From: Haliclona indistincta
Lineage: Eukaryota > Porifera > Demospongiae > Haplosclerida > Chalinidae
NCBI GenBank assembly: GCA_964017065.1
Contig: OZ024791.1
Span: 3,667,410 to 3,731,409 of the forward strand
DNA length: 64,000 bases
Direction of reading: 5' to 3'
Shown: piece by piece, positions 63,507 through 64,000 of the stretch
Layout of the letters: every line of letters begins with the position of its first letter
Position numbering within the stretch: the first letter of the stretch is position 1
Notes under the pieces: model-generated
What the model was told of the DNA's origin: nothing
Seen by the model: the letters and a program-made list of their open reading frames with translations, nothing else
Database searches by the model: none
Program-made: the position numbers and the translations under genes

Positions 63507-64000
63507 TTTCACTGCTGCCAATGGAGTCGCGCGAGCTGTACTGTCACAGATCAAGCCTTCAAGTTGCACTGTAGCCATCTGTAGACAGTTTTGTCTATGA
63601 AGTAGGCCCGAGCGCTCAAGACGGCTGTTTAGGTTAGCAAATCACGCCATAACTTCAAAACAAAGGCTTTAATAGCAAATCTGTCAAATTTGATTTTCAT
63701 AAACTATCAAGATCTACCAGTATTGCAAGTTTCAGCGCTTAGTAGCAAGCGGTTGCTGAGATACGCATTGCGAACACACACACACACACACACACAAATA
63801 AACAGACTACTGTATGCCTCGTGGCTCCGCCCACACCTCGGCATAAAAACCTACTGCATACAGGAGATGCCTACCACTAACAATAGTACAGCAATCAACA
63901 TAAGCAACCCAAGCACTGCACAGCCATATGCATTAAGCAAACAAGGCAAAGTAACTAATGTCCACACAGTCACACAACCATGCAAATAATAACTTATTCT
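63507..64000. other. window end, non-coding with (AC)n microsatellite
   Basis: A 23-nt AC repeat is at 63774-63796. No gene or element recognised otherwise. Confidence 0.6.

Overview
The window looks like transposon-rich, repeat-packed nuclear DNA of an animal. I found no convincing host gene, rRNA, tRNA or prokaryotic operon. The mix of elements (Ty3/gypsy, Ty1/copia, DIRS-like, CR1/jockey-type LINE, hAT, ISL2EU/PIF-type, Helitron with a DUF6570-type region, many foldback MITEs) and two predicted ~56-59 bp introns inside a transposon gene suggest an early-branching marine invertebrate, most likely a sponge, possibly a cnidarian. That taxonomic call is an inference from family resemblance, not a database result.

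Layout. 1-10583 is a 69-bp satellite array with a two-type (A/B, ~138 bp) pattern and larger internal duplications, split by a 5'-truncated LINE (8161-9150). 10584-20890 holds non-coding inverted-repeat elements (a 1.17 kb Mutator-like foldback, a 624 bp element with a 9-bp TSD, a 1.2 kb near-perfect palindrome, a TTAA MITE) and a decayed copia pol (16109-18425) interrupted by a TTAA-flanked MITE. 20890-27076 is one large decayed transposon gene (here TE3) split by three to four nested elements. 28091-33290 carries the remains of two Ty3/gypsy elements. 35583-38303 holds an ISL2EU-type transposase fragment followed by TE1. 38628-40627 is a nest of foldback elements. 40890-42050 is a gypsy fragment, 42440-44629 is TE2, and 44700-45840 is a Helitron remnant. 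47494-55080 is a DIRS-like element interrupted by a nearly complete young gypsy element with 201-bp LTRs (49568-53754). 55129-59738 is a 4.6 kb hAT element, itself invaded. The last 4 kb contain a HIRAN-like gene fragment, foldback elements and a CAG-rich minisatellite.

The most interesting content is TE1, TE2 and TE3. TE1 and TE2 share terminal inverted repeats beginning GTCAGGT and lie between TA dinucleotides. They encode parts of a protein whose motif order (aspartate at an LDG block, a VWD block, EEADT, DTDVV, TGC(D/H) followed by GKGKK, then a cysteine-rich tail) resembles the catalytic layout of FEN1/XPG flap nucleases. TE3 encodes a longer relative with the same motif order plus an upstream region resembling DUF6589-type proteins. 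I read these as members of a transposon group carrying a FEN1/XPG-like nuclease; I cannot match it to a named superfamily. How the elements relate: almost everything here is nested insertion, and several insertions (into the copia pol, TE3, the hAT gene and the DIRS RT) can be dated relative to each other because they interrupt recognisable coding sequence.
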